DNA from: Comamonas aquatica NBRC 14918 | Lineage (GTDB): Bacteria; Pseudomonadota; Gammaproteobacteria; Burkholderiales; Burkholderiaceae_C | DNA length: 64,000 bases | Direction: 5' to 3' | Assembly: GCF_000739875.1 (NCBI RefSeq) | Contig: NZ_BBJR01000034.1 | Span: 87,967 to 151,966 of the forward strand | Shown here: one piece after another, positions 1 through 12,977 of the stretch | Layout: every line of letters starts with the position of its first letter | How positions within the stretch are numbered: position 1 is the stretch's first letter | The notes under the pieces: generated by a model | The model's input: only the letters and a program-made list of their open reading frames with translations | Database searches by the model: none | What the model was told of the DNA's origin: nothing | Made by a program: the position numbers and the translations under genes

Positions 1-2748
<2,748 letters not shown>

Positions 2749-3093
2749 AGCCCCTCTGAGGCGCGGTGCGCCTTCCCCTTCCCGCGCGCTGCGGGAGAGG
2801 GGCGACACCGGCGCGGCGGTGCGGCCCAGGCTTGATGGTCACGTGCGGGGCCGCGCCAGTTGCGCCGGCCACGCCCGATGGCGCACACAGGCATCTAATC
2901 AACGCCCAGCGCAGTCCCTGACTGTGCTGGGCGCTCTTGTTTTCATAAACGTCTCTCGCGCACACCGCCCGCGCAACGTGCCGCCAAGCCCGCACCGGCA
3001 CCGCCAGATCGCCAAGCCGCCAGCCAGGACGCCCCCGGCACCGATACGCGTCAAATTGCCTTCCAGCCCAGTACCCACCTGCGCTGAACGCTC
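2749..3093. other. Intergenic region between convergent genes
   Basis: 345 bases without a convincing gene. It holds a GC-rich inverted repeat near 2773-2803 (CCCCTTCCCGCGC / GCGGGAGAGGGG type) and the terminator described separately. Open frames here lack start context and recognisable product. Confidence 0.6.
2904..2944 (+). terminator. Intrinsic terminator downstream of asparaginase
   Basis: Stem GCCCAGCGCAGT / ACTGTGCTGGGC (12 pairs, one G-T wobble) with loop CCCTG, followed by GCTCTTGTTTT. It lies about 155 bases after the asparaginase stop and reads in the plus direction. Confidence 0.7.
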
Positions 3094-4047
3094 TTATTTT
3101 TTTAGCAGCAGATCCACCACCAGCGAAAAACTCACAAAGGCCAGCGCCGTGCTCACCAGGATGATGCGCGCCACGCGCCCGCCGTGGGCGCCGAAGCGCT
3201 CGGTCAGCAGCGACACATTGCTGGCACTGGGCAGGGCCGCCACCAGCACCAGGGCCACCACCGTCTCGGGGGCCAGCGCGGCGCCGGCCGCCAGCGCCAG
3301 CTGGCAGGCCAGCCAGACCAGCAGCGGGTGCAGCAGCAGCTTGGCCAGGGCGATCGGCACGTAATGGCGCGCAGCCACCTGTTCGTGCTGGTTCATCTGC
3401 GAGCGCGCCAACACCGCCCCGATGGTGAACAGCGCCACGGGCGAGGCCGCCCCGGCCAGCATGGCCACGGTCTGGTCGATGGGCCCGGGCAACTGCAGCG
3501 CGCTGGCCGAGGCCACGGCCCCCAGCGCAATCGCCCAGGGCATGGGATTGGTCAGCATGCCGCCCAGGGCCTTGCGCAGCGCCGGCAGGGCCCCACCTTC
3601 CCCCTGGCCCAGGCGCGACAGCGCGATGCACAGCGAGGTGGTGATCAGCATGTCGATGGCCATGGTCAGGATCACCGTGCCGGCGCTGCCCGCGCCCAGC
3701 AGCGCCACCAGCAGCGGCACGCCCATGAAGCCAGAGTTGGGAAAGGCCGCCACCAGGGCGCCAAACGCGGCGTCGTTCCAGCCCCAGCGCCGGCGCGTGG
3801 CCAGCACCGTGCCAGCCACCAGCAGCAGGCCGCAGCCCAGGTAGACGGCGCCGACCACCGGGTCCAGCAGTTGGGCGATGGGCGTCTGCGCCCCAAAGCG
3901 AAACAGCATGCACGGCAGCGCGAAATACAGCACAAAGGTGTTCAGCCCCGGAATGGCAGCCAGCGGCAGCACCCCGCGGCGTGTGGCGATGAAGCCGCAC
4001 AGCACCAGGGCGAAGAAGGGGAAGGTGACAGCAAGAATGGACAGCAC
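3094..4047 (-). CDS. AEC-family (auxin efflux carrier type) transporter
   Basis: Inner-membrane carrier of the AEC/bile-acid-arsenite superfamily, whose bacterial members move small organic acids such as malate or malonate. The 317-residue product is almost entirely hydrophobic with about ten predicted helices and family-type segments: an N-terminal FPFFALVLCGFIATRRGVLP hairpin, AAFPNSGFMGVPLL (conserved N-x-G-F-x-G-x-P) in the first half and ALPSASNVSLL in the second. It stands alone, divergent from rep. The substrate cannot be told from sequence. Confidence 0.88.
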   Translation of the reverse strand: MLSILAVTFPFFALVLCGFIATRRGVLPLAAIPGLNTFVLYFALPCMLFRFGAQTPIAQLLDPVVGAVYLGCGLLLVAGTVLATRRRWGWNDAAFGALVAAFPNSGFMGVPLLVALLGAGSAGTVILTMAIDMLITTSLCIALSRLGQGEGGALPALRKALGGMLTNPMPWAIALGAVASASALQLPGPIDQTVAMLAGAASPVALFTIGAVLARSQMNQHEQVAARHYVPIALAKLLLHPLLVWLACQLALAAGAALAPETVVALVLVAALPSASNVSLLTERFGAHGGRVARIILVSTALAFVSFSLVVDLLLKK

Positions 4048-4248
4048 GGTGGGCGATTGTGGCAGCAGCGCCCGGACGTTCGCCTACACCGCTTACGCGC
4101 AGGCGACAAGTGTTGCCGTCTGCAAACTCTTGGCCCGCGCGGGCAAGGCCGGCCCCCCTCGCGGCACCGGGTGGGCTTGCGTATGATGGGGCACGCCTGC
4201 CTGCCAGGCGTTTGTTGTTTGTCCGTCCTTGCTGCCCCTTCCTGTCCC

Positions 4249-6312
4249 ATGTCTGCTGGTCTGAACCTCGCCCAACTCCAAGCTGTCCATTACACCGAAG
4301 GCCCCTGCCTGGTGCTGGCGGGTGCGGGCTCGGGCAAGACGCGCGTGATCACGCACAAGATCGGTCGGCTGATCGACAACGGCCTGGCGCCCAAGCGCAT
4401 CGCCGCCATCACCTTCACCAACAAGGCCGCCGCCGAAATGCGCGAGCGGGCCAAGGGCCTGATCGGCAAGGCCGCCAAGGACGTGATGATCTGTACCTTC
4501 CACTCGCTGGGGGTGCGCATGGTGCGCGAGGACGGCCACGTGCTGGGCCTCAAGCCCAGCTTCAGCATCCTGGACCAGGACGACGTGACCGGCATCCTCA
4601 AGGACTGCGCCGGCGGCACCACCGACGTGGCCACGGCGCGCCAGTGGCAGTGGACCATCAGCAACTGGAAGAACGCCGGCTGGGACAGCCGCAAGGCCCT
4701 GGCCATGGCCCAGGACGACCACGAGCGCAGCATCGCCCTGATCATGCAGCGCTACGAAGAGCGCCTGACCGCCTACCAGAGCGTGGACTTCGACGACCTG
4801 ATCGGCATGCCCATGCGCCTGCTGCGCGGCCATGCCGAGGTGCGCGAGAAATGGCAGCGCCTGCTGGGCCATGTGCTGGTCGACGAGTACCAGGACACCA
4901 ACGCCACGCAGTACGAGCTGCTCAAGCTGCTGGTGGGCGAACGCGCGCACTTCACCGCCGTGGGCGACGACGACCAGTCCATCTACGGCTGGCGCGGCGC
5001 CACGCTGGACAACCTGAAGAAGCTGCCCATCGACTACCCCCACCTCAAGCTCATCAAGCTGGAGCAGAACTACCGCTCCACCTCGGCCATCCTGCGCGCG
5101 GCCAACAACGTGATCGGCCCCAACCCCAAGCTGTTCCCCAAGACCCTGTTCTCGGAACTGGGCGAGGGCGAGCCGGTGCGCATCGTCGACTGCGACACCG
5201 AGGAGCACGAGGCCGAGCGCGCCGTGGCGCGCATCCTGAGCCTGCGCGCCAACGCCAACCCGCAGCCGGCCTGGAAGGACTTCGCCATCCTCTACCGCGC
5301 CAACCACCAGGCCAAGCCCTTCGAGAAGGCGCTGCGCAAGGCCAGCATCCCGTACAAGGTCTCGGGGGGCACCAGCTTCTTTGACCGGGCCGAAATCAAG
5401 GACCTGTGCGCCTGGTTCCGCCTGTGGATCAACAACGACGACGACCCGGCCTTCCTGCGCGCCATCGGCACGCCCAAGCGCGGCATCGGCCACACCACGC
5501 TGGGCAAGCTGGGCGAGTTCTCGGGCCAGCACAAGCTGTCCATGTTCGGCGCCCTGTTCAGCCACATGCTCGAGGCCGTGCTGCCCAAGAAGGCGCACGA
5601 GGGGCTGCTGGAATTCGGCCGCTACATCAACGACCTGGAATACCGCGCCCGTCACACCCTGGGGGCCGAGGCCAGCCGCAGCTTCATGCTCGACTGGCTC
5701 AAAGAGATTGGCTACGAGCAGTACCTCTACGACAGCGAGGACAGCGAGACCGTGGCCGCCGCGCGCTGGAGCAATGTGCTGGAGTTCTGCGACTGGATGA
5801 GCCAGCGCGCCGGTGGCCAGATCGAGGACGCGGCCGGCACCACCACGCAGACCGAGGTCAAGAGCCTGCTGGAGATCGCACAGAACATCGCCCTGCTGTC
5901 CACCATCAGCGAACGCGAGAAGGAGCAGGACATGGTGGTCCTGTCCACCCTGCACGCCAGCAAGGGCCTGGAGTGGCCGCACACCCAGCTGGTGGGCGTG
6001 ACCGAGGGCATGCTGCCCTTCAAGCTGGACGACGACGAAGGCCGCCAGCAGAAGGTCAGCGACGACGTCGCCGCCCGCCTGCAGGAAGAGCGCCGCCTGA
6101 TGTACGTGGGCATCACGCGCGCCCAGCGCACCCTGGCCGTCAGCTGGACCAAGCGCCGCAAGAAGGGCCGCGAGATGGTGCAGTGCCAGCCCAGCCGCTT
6201 CATCAAGGAGATGAACCTGGACGCCGCCACCGCGCGCGAAGACCCGCGCGAAAAGCTGCGCCAGCTGCGCGAACAACTGGCCCGCAAGGCCGAAGCCGCG
6301 CCCAAGCCCTGA
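4249..6312 (+). CDS. rep: ATP-dependent DNA helicase Rep (UvrD/PcrA superfamily)
   Basis: Superfamily 1A 3'-5' helicase that clears proteins ahead of replication forks. From the ATG at 4249 the protein is 687 residues, close to E. coli Rep (673), and starts LNLAQLQAV directly before the Q motif; longer upstream readings run into the AEC promoter region and were rejected. Walker A is AGAGSGKT (24-31), Walker B VDEYQD (about 211-216), then GDDDQSIYGWRG, LEQNYRS, LHASKGLEWP and VGITRAQ. Motif wording such as TFTNKAA, VDEYQDTN and ISNWKN follows Rep more closely than UvrD. Single gene; neighbours are unrelated. Confidence 0.93.
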   Translation: MSAGLNLAQLQAVHYTEGPCLVLAGAGSGKTRVITHKIGRLIDNGLAPKRIAAITFTNKAAAEMRERAKGLIGKAAKDVMICTFHSLGVRMVREDGHVLGLKPSFSILDQDDVTGILKDCAGGTTDVATARQWQWTISNWKNAGWDSRKALAMAQDDHERSIALIMQRYEERLTAYQSVDFDDLIGMPMRLLRGHAEVREKWQRLLGHVLVDEYQDTNATQYELLKLLVGERAHFTAVGDDDQSIYGWRGATLDNLKKLPIDYPHLKLIKLEQNYRSTSAILRAANNVIGPNPKLFPKTLFSELGEGEPVRIVDCDTEEHEAERAVARILSLRANANPQPAWKDFAILYRANHQAKPFEKALRKASIPYKVSGGTSFFDRAEIKDLCAWFRLWINNDDDPAFLRAIGTPKRGIGHTTLGKLGEFSGQHKLSMFGALFSHMLEAVLPKKAHEGLLEFGRYINDLEYRARHTLGAEASRSFMLDWLKEIGYEQYLYDSEDSETVAAARWSNVLEFCDWMSQRAGGQIEDAAGTTTQTEVKSLLEIAQNIALLSTISEREKEQDMVVLSTLHASKGLEWPHTQLVGVTEGMLPFKLDDDEGRQQKVSDDVAARLQEERRLMYVGITRAQRTLAVSWTKRRKKGREMVQCQPSRFIKEMNLDAATAREDPREKLRQLREQLARKAEAAPKP

Positions 6313-6487
6313 TTTTTTCATAGCTGACCACGCAAGCCCCACCTGGGCTGCATGGCCAAAAGCGCAACATTTGCACACCGTGACCGCCGGCAACGTCGCC
6401 TTTGGCTGACGCCACCGGCTGGACACAGCCCGTATGCTGCGCCAGCATTCCACCGAGGCTGCACGGCAGCACCGCCCCGACACCGCC

Positions 6488-7687
6488 ATGGCACGATCCC
6501 TGACCCCTTCCCCTCGCCTGCACTGGACTTCGCTGGCCACCGCGCTGGCCACCCTCACCGCCCTGCCCGCCGCCCAGGCCCAGGCGCCCGCCGCCGTGCG
6601 CGAGGAGGCCTGGCGCCAATGCGCCGCCACCACCGACAACCAGGCCCGCCTGGCCTGTTTTGACACCTGGGCGCAGCAACAGCAACCCCTGACCCCGCCG
6701 CCGGCCAGCACCTGGCAGGCCCCGGCGGCCAGTGCCAGCCAGCAGCCCGAGGCCATGCTGCAGCAGGCCGCCAACGCCCCCATGGTGCAGGCCGACGTGC
6801 TGCCCGGCCAGGGCCTGGTGCCCACCAACGGCGGCTGCCGCGATCCGCGCTACAGCGAGATCTCGCGCTTTTTCGAGCTGGAGCCCGGCAGCGACTGCGG
6901 CACCTTCACCTTCCGTGGCTACAAGCCACTGTCGGTGTCGGTGCTGCGCAGCGACCACATCAACCAGCAGCCCAGCAGCCCCGGCAAGGAACCCGCCCCG
7001 GTGCGCGACTACCAGCCGCAGGAAATGCGCATCCAGCTGTCGGCGCGCACCAAGATCGCCTCCGGCCTGCTGACCGACTCCAGTTCCGGCCGCAAGGACT
7101 CGGTCTGGGTCGGCTACACCCAGCAGTCGTTCTGGCAGGTGTTCAACCCCGATCTCTCGCGCCCCTTCCGCACCACGGACCACGAGCCCGAGATCTTCTA
7201 CGTCTACCCCACCGACGCCGCACTGCCCGGCGGCTGGCGCTGGCGCTACAGCGGCGCCGGCATGGTGCACCACTCCAACGGCCAGAGCGATCCGCTGTCG
7301 CGCAGCTGGAACCGCTGGTACGTGATGACCGGCGCCGAGCTGGGCCACCGCTGGCAGGTCCACGCCAAGCTGTGGAAGCGCATGTCCGAAAGCACGCCCG
7401 ACGACGACAACCCCGGGATCCAGAACTACTGGGGTCGCGGCGAGGTGAAGCTGCTGTGGAACGTCAACGACGCCAACACCCTGGGCCTGACGGCACGCGG
7501 CAGCCTGGGCAAGGGCTACGGCTCGGGCCGCCTGGAATGGCTGCGCACCATCGGCTCGGGCTGGAACGGCGGCAAGAGCAACCTGCGCCTGCACGTGCAG
7601 CTGTTCAGCGGCTACGGCGAAAGCCTGATCGACTACAACAGCAAGCGCACCTCGCTGGCCGTGGGCCTGAGCCTGCTGGACTTCTGA
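6488..7687 (+). CDS. pldA: Outer membrane phospholipase A (PldA)
   Basis: Calcium-dependent outer membrane beta-barrel phospholipase A1/A2 that removes phospholipid from the outer leaflet. The start at 6488 gives a signal peptide (MARSLTPSPRLHWTSLATAL, cleavage after AAQAQA); an in-frame ATG at 6434 only adds a non-signal extension. Residues about 32-60 hold a small EEAWRQCAA / ARLACFDTWA segment, often present before the barrel in betaproteobacterial homologues. The catalytic motif MVHHSNGQSDPLSRSWNRWY (His, Ser, later Asn) lies near residues 258-277. The last residue is Phe, as usual for barrel proteins. 399 residues in all; E. coli PldA is 289. Confidence 0.92.
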   Translation: MARSLTPSPRLHWTSLATALATLTALPAAQAQAPAAVREEAWRQCAATTDNQARLACFDTWAQQQQPLTPPPASTWQAPAASASQQPEAMLQQAANAPMVQADVLPGQGLVPTNGGCRDPRYSEISRFFELEPGSDCGTFTFRGYKPLSVSVLRSDHINQQPSSPGKEPAPVRDYQPQEMRIQLSARTKIASGLLTDSSSGRKDSVWVGYTQQSFWQVFNPDLSRPFRTTDHEPEIFYVYPTDAALPGGWRWRYSGAGMVHHSNGQSDPLSRSWNRWYVMTGAELGHRWQVHAKLWKRMSESTPDDDNPGIQNYWGRGEVKLLWNVNDANTLGLTARGSLGKGYGSGRLEWLRTIGSGWNGGKSNLRLHVQLFSGYGESLIDYNSKRTSLAVGLSLLDF

Positions 7688-7707
7688 ACGCGGCCACTTC
7701 GCAAACG

Positions 7708-7752
7708 ATAGCTTTCAGCGCGCACGGCGTGCGTGCTTGAGGCCATTTTTAT
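7708..7752 (+). repeat. Dispersed palindromic repeat, copy A
   Basis: Begins ATAGCTTTCAGCGCGCACGG and ends TGCTTGAGGCCATTTTTA. It shares the 5' box ATAGCT-n-n-CAGCGC, an inner inverted repeat and a T-rich end with copies at 50422 and 55959. Located just after pldA, where it may also act as a terminator. Confidence 0.6.
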
Positions 7753-7938
7753 TAACAATCATCACCGCCGGCGCTTCCGCCCATCGCCGGCGCTTGTGGC
7801 CGCCGCGGGCTTGGCGCAGAATCGGCGGCACGTGGGACGCGGGGAGCCAGTGCTCCCACAAACAGGCGGTGCCCGCACCGCCATTTCCTTTGTTTGCATG
7901 CATGGACGTTCGCAGACAATGCGGCACCAAGGATGACC

Positions 7939-8367
7939 ATGAATCTGCAATACCAGCTCAAAGCCGGCAGCTACTACCTGTACGACATGCGCGACCAGCC
8001 CAGCGCAGTCACAGGCGAGCGCCGCTTCAAGCTGAAGACAGATCTGCTGGCCATCGCGTTCGACCTGTACACCGGCGAGGTGCACCAGCACGGCACGCCC
8101 TCGCGCATCCAGTCCTGGGCCACCACCGCCCGCCGCCGCCTGCGCGCGGCCGGCCAGTGGCAGGCCGCCGAGGACATCATCGTCATCAGCGGCCCCTTCC
8201 CGGTCGAGGAAATCAACAAGTGCCTGTGGATCCGCGGCTACTGCCGCCGCATGTTCCAGCGACTGGCCTCCTTGCCACACGGCAAGCTGCAGCCGCGCGC
8301 CGGCACGCGCCAGCAGGCCCACGGCAGCCAGACGCACAGCAAAGGCTGGCAGCGCCGCGCCGCCTGA
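7939..8367 (+). CDS. Conserved hypothetical protein, 142 residues
   Basis: Not recognised. The ATG at 7939 is preferred to 7933 or 7894 because AAGGA (7928-7932) sits six bases upstream. The product is a single soluble domain (about residues 1-105: YQLKAGSYYLYDMRD, KTDLLAIAFDLYTGEVHQHG, EDIIVISGPFPVEEINKCLW) followed by a basic, Gln/Arg-rich tail. No signal peptide, membrane helix or catalytic motif is visible. A Trp-rich segment (SWATTARRRLRAAGQW) separates two strand-rich halves. It lies alone between pldA and a convergent usp gene. Confidence 0.72.
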   Translation: MNLQYQLKAGSYYLYDMRDQPSAVTGERRFKLKTDLLAIAFDLYTGEVHQHGTPSRIQSWATTARRRLRAAGQWQAAEDIIVISGPFPVEEINKCLWIRGYCRRMFQRLASLPHGKLQPRAGTRQQAHGSQTHSKGWQRRAA

Positions 8368-8373
8368 AGGCGT

Positions 8374-8403
8374 GCCCCACTCCGGTCAGGCCGCCTGTGG
8401 GGC
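8374..8403. terminator. Hairpin between convergent genes
   Basis: GCCCCAC (8374-8380) and GTGGGGC (8397-8403) form a perfect 7-pair stem in the 51-base gap between two convergent stops. There is no T-run on either side, so bidirectional termination is only suggested. Confidence 0.4.
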
Positions 8404-8418
8404 GGCGCCGTCACGATC

Positions 8419-8907
8419 CTAGGATTCGACCTCTTCGACTTCCGGCTCATCCCCCAGCACGGACTGTGCTGGGTCTTCGGGCAGCTTGACCACCAGCACC
8501 GGGCGGGTGCAGCGGCTGATCACGGCCTTGGAGACCGAGCCCACCAGCACGCTTTCGATGGCGCCCATGCCGCGGGCGCCCAGCAGCACCAGGTCGGCAT
8601 CGATTTCTTCGGCCATGTCGACCAGCACGGTGGCGGGTTCGCCCAGCACCACCTCCATGGAATAGCCCACGCCCGCGGCGTCCAGCAGCGCGGCGCCTTC
8701 GGCCATCAGGTGTTCGCCCGCTTCCACAGCGGCGGCGGCTATCGCGTCTGAGTCCTGCGTGGCCAGTTGCAGCAGCGAGGCCGGCTCCTGCACGTTCACC
8801 AGGGCGATTTCGGCACGCAGCCCCCGGCCCACCAGGGACAGGGCCTGGTGCACGGCCTGCAGCGATTCGTTGGAGCCGTCGATGGCGATCATGATGTTGG
8901 CGTACAT
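8419..8907 (-). CDS. Universal stress protein (UspA family)
   Basis: Small cytoplasmic stress protein of the ATP-binding Usp type. The 162-residue product begins MYANIMIAIDGSNES and carries the nucleotide motif G-x2-G-x9-G-S (GARGMGAIESVLVGSVSK) near residues 115-132, then the terminal strand RPVLVVKLPED. ATP binding is therefore predicted, unlike the UspA subgroup that lacks the loop. The start is supported by AAGGAG at 8889-8915 on the minus strand, and a TATAGT box (about 8944) could be its -10. An acidic tail (EPEVEEVES) closes it. Divergent from tgt. Confidence 0.92.
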   Translation of the reverse strand: MYANIMIAIDGSNESLQAVHQALSLVGRGLRAEIALVNVQEPASLLQLATQDSDAIAAAAVEAGEHLMAEGAALLDAAGVGYSMEVVLGEPATVLVDMAEEIDADLVLLGARGMGAIESVLVGSVSKAVISRCTRPVLVVKLPEDPAQSVLGDEPEVEEVES

Positions 8908-8949
8908 GGCGTTCTCCTTGTCGTAGTAGCGGGCTGGGTTCCACTATAG

Positions 8950-10170
<1,221 letters not shown>

Positions 10171-10193
10171 GACCGCGGCACGCCCACCAGCCA

Positions 10194-10215
10194 GCCTCCT
10201 GCGGGAGGCTTTTTT
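10194..10215 (+). terminator. Intrinsic terminator of tgt
   Basis: GCCTCC-TGCG-GGAGGC stem followed by six T, 24 bases after the tgt stop. A textbook Rho-independent terminator in the plus direction. Confidence 0.85.
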
Positions 10216-10308
10216 GCGCCCGCTGGGCGGGCCTGCCGCCGACCCAAGTCGACGAACGGCAGCAGGCCGGTCCTGTGTCCTACTTGGGCGCCGCAGGAAA
10301 TATCGAGA

Positions 10309-11784
10309 ATGGGTGGGCCCCCACTCCTGCAGCCCCTGCGCCCACCCGTGTCCCTGGATGCCTCCGCCCCTTCTGTCCAGCCCCCGTCCGTCTGGCGCGG
10401 GCAAGCCGCACTGACCGCTGGCATCCTGTTGGCCTGCCTGCTGGGCGTCTACAGCCGCCCACTGGGGTCCATGGCGGCCTTCTGGCCGGCCAACGCCATC
10501 CTGCTGGGCCTGCTGCTGCGCCACCCCGAGCTGGCGCGCCACCCGGGCACCTGGCTGTCTGCCCTGCTGGCCTACATCGCCGCCGACCTGCTGACCGGTG
10601 CCACGCCATTCATGGCCCTCACGCTGAACCTGGCGAACCTGATCGGCGTGCTGGCCGGCTGGCTGTTCCTGGCGCGCGTGCGCAACCAGGTGCTGGGCTT
10701 CCAGAACCAGCGCTCCGTGATGACCGTCTTCCTGGGGTGCCTGCTGGCGGCCACGGTCAGCACGCTGGCGGGGGCCTGGCCCAGCGCGGTCGCCTTCCAC
10801 ATGCCCTTGTGGCAGTCGGCGCTGCTGTGGCTGTCGGCCGAGTTCTACAACTACGTGCTGATCCTGCCGGTGTTCCTGGCTGCCCCCGGCGGCTGGCCCT
10901 GGACCTGGCCGTTGACCAAACAGCAACGCTCCTGGAACGATGCCCTGCCGCTGCTGGCCCTGGTTCTCAGCGAGGCCCTCAGCCAGCTGATCGGCGGCAA
11001 CGGCGCGATGGCCTTCAGCCTCCCCGCCATGGTCTGGTGCGCGATGAGCTATGGCGTCTTCCCGGTCACCGTACTGAGCCTGCTGGTCTGCCTGTGGAAA
11101 ACCGGGTTGCTGGCCTTCAGTGCCTTCGATTTTGTCCCGGCGCACCTGGACGATGTGCTGTCCTACCGCACCGGGCTGGCCATGCTGTCGCTGGCGCCCC
11201 TGGCCGTGGCCAGTGCCTACACGCTGCGCATGCAGGCCTTGCAGAAGCTGCACCACGCGGTGCACCATGATTACCTGACCGGGGTCCTGGCGCGCCGGGC
11301 GCTGATGGAGCGCGGCCAGAAGCTGCTCTCGCGCCTGGAGGAAGAAGGTCAGTCCGTCGCCGTGCTGATGCTGGACCTTGACCATTTCAAACAGGTCAAC
11401 GACCACTACGGCCATGCCCAGGGCGATGTGGTGCTGCAGACCTTTGCCCAGCTGGCCAGCGAGGCACTGCGCCCCGACGATCTGCTGGGCCGCCTGGGCG
11501 GTGAGGAGTTCGCCATCCTGCTGCCGCGCATCCAGCGCGAACAGGCCCTGGCCGTGGGCCAGCGCATCTGCGAGCGCCTGCGCGACCACCGCTTTGCACT
11601 GGAAGACGGCGCCCCCTTCCAGGTCACGCTGAGCATCGGCCTGCACGCCGTGGTGTCGATCGGCGCGCAGGACAGCATCGAGCAGCTGCTGTCCAAGGCC
11701 GACGCGGCGCTCTACATGGCCAAGCGCAGCGGCCGCAACCAGGTGCGCCAGTACGGGCCGGCGCTGGCCCCGTCATCCATGTAA
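10309..11784 (+). CDS. MASE1-GGDEF diguanylate cyclase
   Basis: Membrane-bound enzyme making cyclic di-GMP from two GTP. AGGAAA at 10295-10300 supports the ATG at 10309. Residues about 30-310 form a hydrophobic MASE1-type sensor (FWPANAILLGLLL, then several helices). The cytosolic GGDEF domain follows (HDYLTGVLARRAL, LDLDHFKQVNDHYGHAQGD) with an intact active site GGEEF near 397-401. An allosteric I-site RxxD (RPDD) sits exactly five residues before it, so product inhibition is predicted. No EAL domain is present, so it should only synthesise c-di-GMP. The sensed signal is unknown. Confidence 0.92.
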   Translation: MGGPPLLQPLRPPVSLDASAPSVQPPSVWRGQAALTAGILLACLLGVYSRPLGSMAAFWPANAILLGLLLRHPELARHPGTWLSALLAYIAADLLTGATPFMALTLNLANLIGVLAGWLFLARVRNQVLGFQNQRSVMTVFLGCLLAATVSTLAGAWPSAVAFHMPLWQSALLWLSAEFYNYVLILPVFLAAPGGWPWTWPLTKQQRSWNDALPLLALVLSEALSQLIGGNGAMAFSLPAMVWCAMSYGVFPVTVLSLLVCLWKTGLLAFSAFDFVPAHLDDVLSYRTGLAMLSLAPLAVASAYTLRMQALQKLHHAVHHDYLTGVLARRALMERGQKLLSRLEEEGQSVAVLMLDLDHFKQVNDHYGHAQGDVVLQTFAQLASEALRPDDLLGRLGGEEFAILLPRIQREQALAVGQRICERLRDHRFALEDGAPFQVTLSIGLHAVVSIGAQDSIEQLLSKADAALYMAKRSGRNQVRQYGPALAPSSM

Positions 11785-11788
11785 AACC

Positions 11789-11836
11789 ATAGCTGCTGGC
11801 GCACGCTGTGTGCTGGTTTCAAGCACCAAAGCATTG
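11789..11836 (+). repeat. Dispersed palindromic repeat, copy B (divergent)
   Basis: ATAGCTGCTGGCGCACGCTG then a T-rich centre and CAAGCACC. Placed between convergent genes. It keeps the ATAGCTG box but the palindrome has drifted, so membership is less certain than for the other copies. Confidence 0.45.
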
Positions 11837-11873
11837 GAAACCCAGACACAGCGCGCGCCATGCGCTCTCTTTT

Positions 11874-12950
11874 TTACCGATCTTTGGAAGATGGCGGTGT
11901 GCCCGGTGCGTCCGGCGTGGCGGCGGCCGCCCCGCAGTGGAAGCAGAACTTGGCAAAGCTGCTCTTGCGCGCCTGGCAGGCGGTGCAGGGTTCGAACAGG
12001 CCGATGCCGCAATGTGGGCAGAAATCGGTCACGCCATCCTTGAGGTCCACGGCACGCTCGCAGCCCGGGCACACGCCCTTGCTGAGGTGGCCCCAGGCCT
12101 TGTCGTAGGTCATCTGCGTGCGCCGCTGGGTGGCCGGCAGGGCCTCGGCCTGGCGCTGGCGCTCCAGGTAGCGCTGCAGTGCCACGATGGCCCAGCGCCC
12201 GATCAGCACCGTCAGCACGATGCCCACGGCCGAGCGCACATAGCCGCCATAGCTGGGCAGGTAGGGCACCAGCTCGACAAAGAAGGCGAACAGCGCGAAA
12301 AAGATGAAGCCCCAGACAAAGGGCCACCAGGGGCTCTTGCGCTTTTTCACGAACAGCCAACCGGCCAGCACCAGCAGGGGCAGCGTGAGGGCCAGGCGGT
12401 AGAGGAACACCCGCAGCTCCTGCGCGCGCTGGGCACGCTGCAACGCTTCGTGCGCCGTGTCTTCCAGCGCCTGCAGACGGTCACCCACGCGCGTGGCCTG
12501 CTGGCGCGCATTCAGCAGGGCCTGCTCCTGGTCCTGCAACTGCTGCTGGGCCTGGCGCTCGGTCTGGCGCAACTGCTCCAACGCCTGGGTGCGGCGGATC
12601 ACCTCGGGGTCCTGCTCGCTGCGCTGGGTGGCGGAGCGCGTGGCGATCCAGTTGCTGAAGGTGTCGCGCGCCGCCTGCGTGTCACTGCGCGCCTGCTGCC
12701 AGCGCAACTGGGCCTGGTCGCGCGCCTCCAGCGCCTGGCGCTGCGCCGCGCGCAGCGATTCCTGCTCATTGCGCAGGGGCTGGGCCTGGCGCAGGTCCAG
12801 GAAGTCGTCCAGCTCCAGGCGCTGCTCGACCTGGGGCAGATCGTCCACCACCGCCGAGCCCAGACCGATCAGGAAGCTGGCAAAGACCACCGCCACCAGC
12901 CACAGTCCCCGGCGAAACCAGGTTTCCGACCAACGCAAAGATTTACCCAC
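11874..12950 (-). CDS. Membrane protein with coiled coil and double zinc ribbon
   Basis: Function unknown. The 358-residue product has an N-terminal membrane helix (LWLVAVVFASFLIGLGSAVV, about 16-35), a long Gln/Arg/Glu-rich coiled coil (about 40-180), two or three further helices (about 183-255) and a C-terminal cytosolic zinc-ribbon pair: CPGCE, FCPHCG, CTAC and FCFHCG (about 290-340). The layout suggests a membrane-anchored scaffold with the coil exposed on the far side of the first helix. Similar proteins in related genomes carry loose names such as serine endopeptidase, but I see no protease motif. Located 27 bases downstream of the MFS gene and probably cotranscribed. Confidence 0.8.
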   Translation of the reverse strand: MGKSLRWSETWFRRGLWLVAVVFASFLIGLGSAVVDDLPQVEQRLELDDFLDLRQAQPLRNEQESLRAAQRQALEARDQAQLRWQQARSDTQAARDTFSNWIATRSATQRSEQDPEVIRRTQALEQLRQTERQAQQQLQDQEQALLNARQQATRVGDRLQALEDTAHEALQRAQRAQELRVFLYRLALTLPLLVLAGWLFVKKRKSPWWPFVWGFIFFALFAFFVELVPYLPSYGGYVRSAVGIVLTVLIGRWAIVALQRYLERQRQAEALPATQRRTQMTYDKAWGHLSKGVCPGCERAVDLKDGVTDFCPHCGIGLFEPCTACQARKSSFAKFCFHCGAAAATPDAPGTPPSSKDR

Positions 12951-12977
12951 GGCCTACCTCCTCATGTACTGCGCGCA

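Noticed and set aside
3184..4248. N-terminal extension of Rep by about 355 residues
   Set aside because: The extension runs antisense through the AEC transporter gene and has low-complexity sequence; the helicase begins at 4249.
6311..6345. Further copy of the dispersed repeat after rep (CATAGCTGACC...)
   Set aside because: Only the first seven bases match; palindrome absent.
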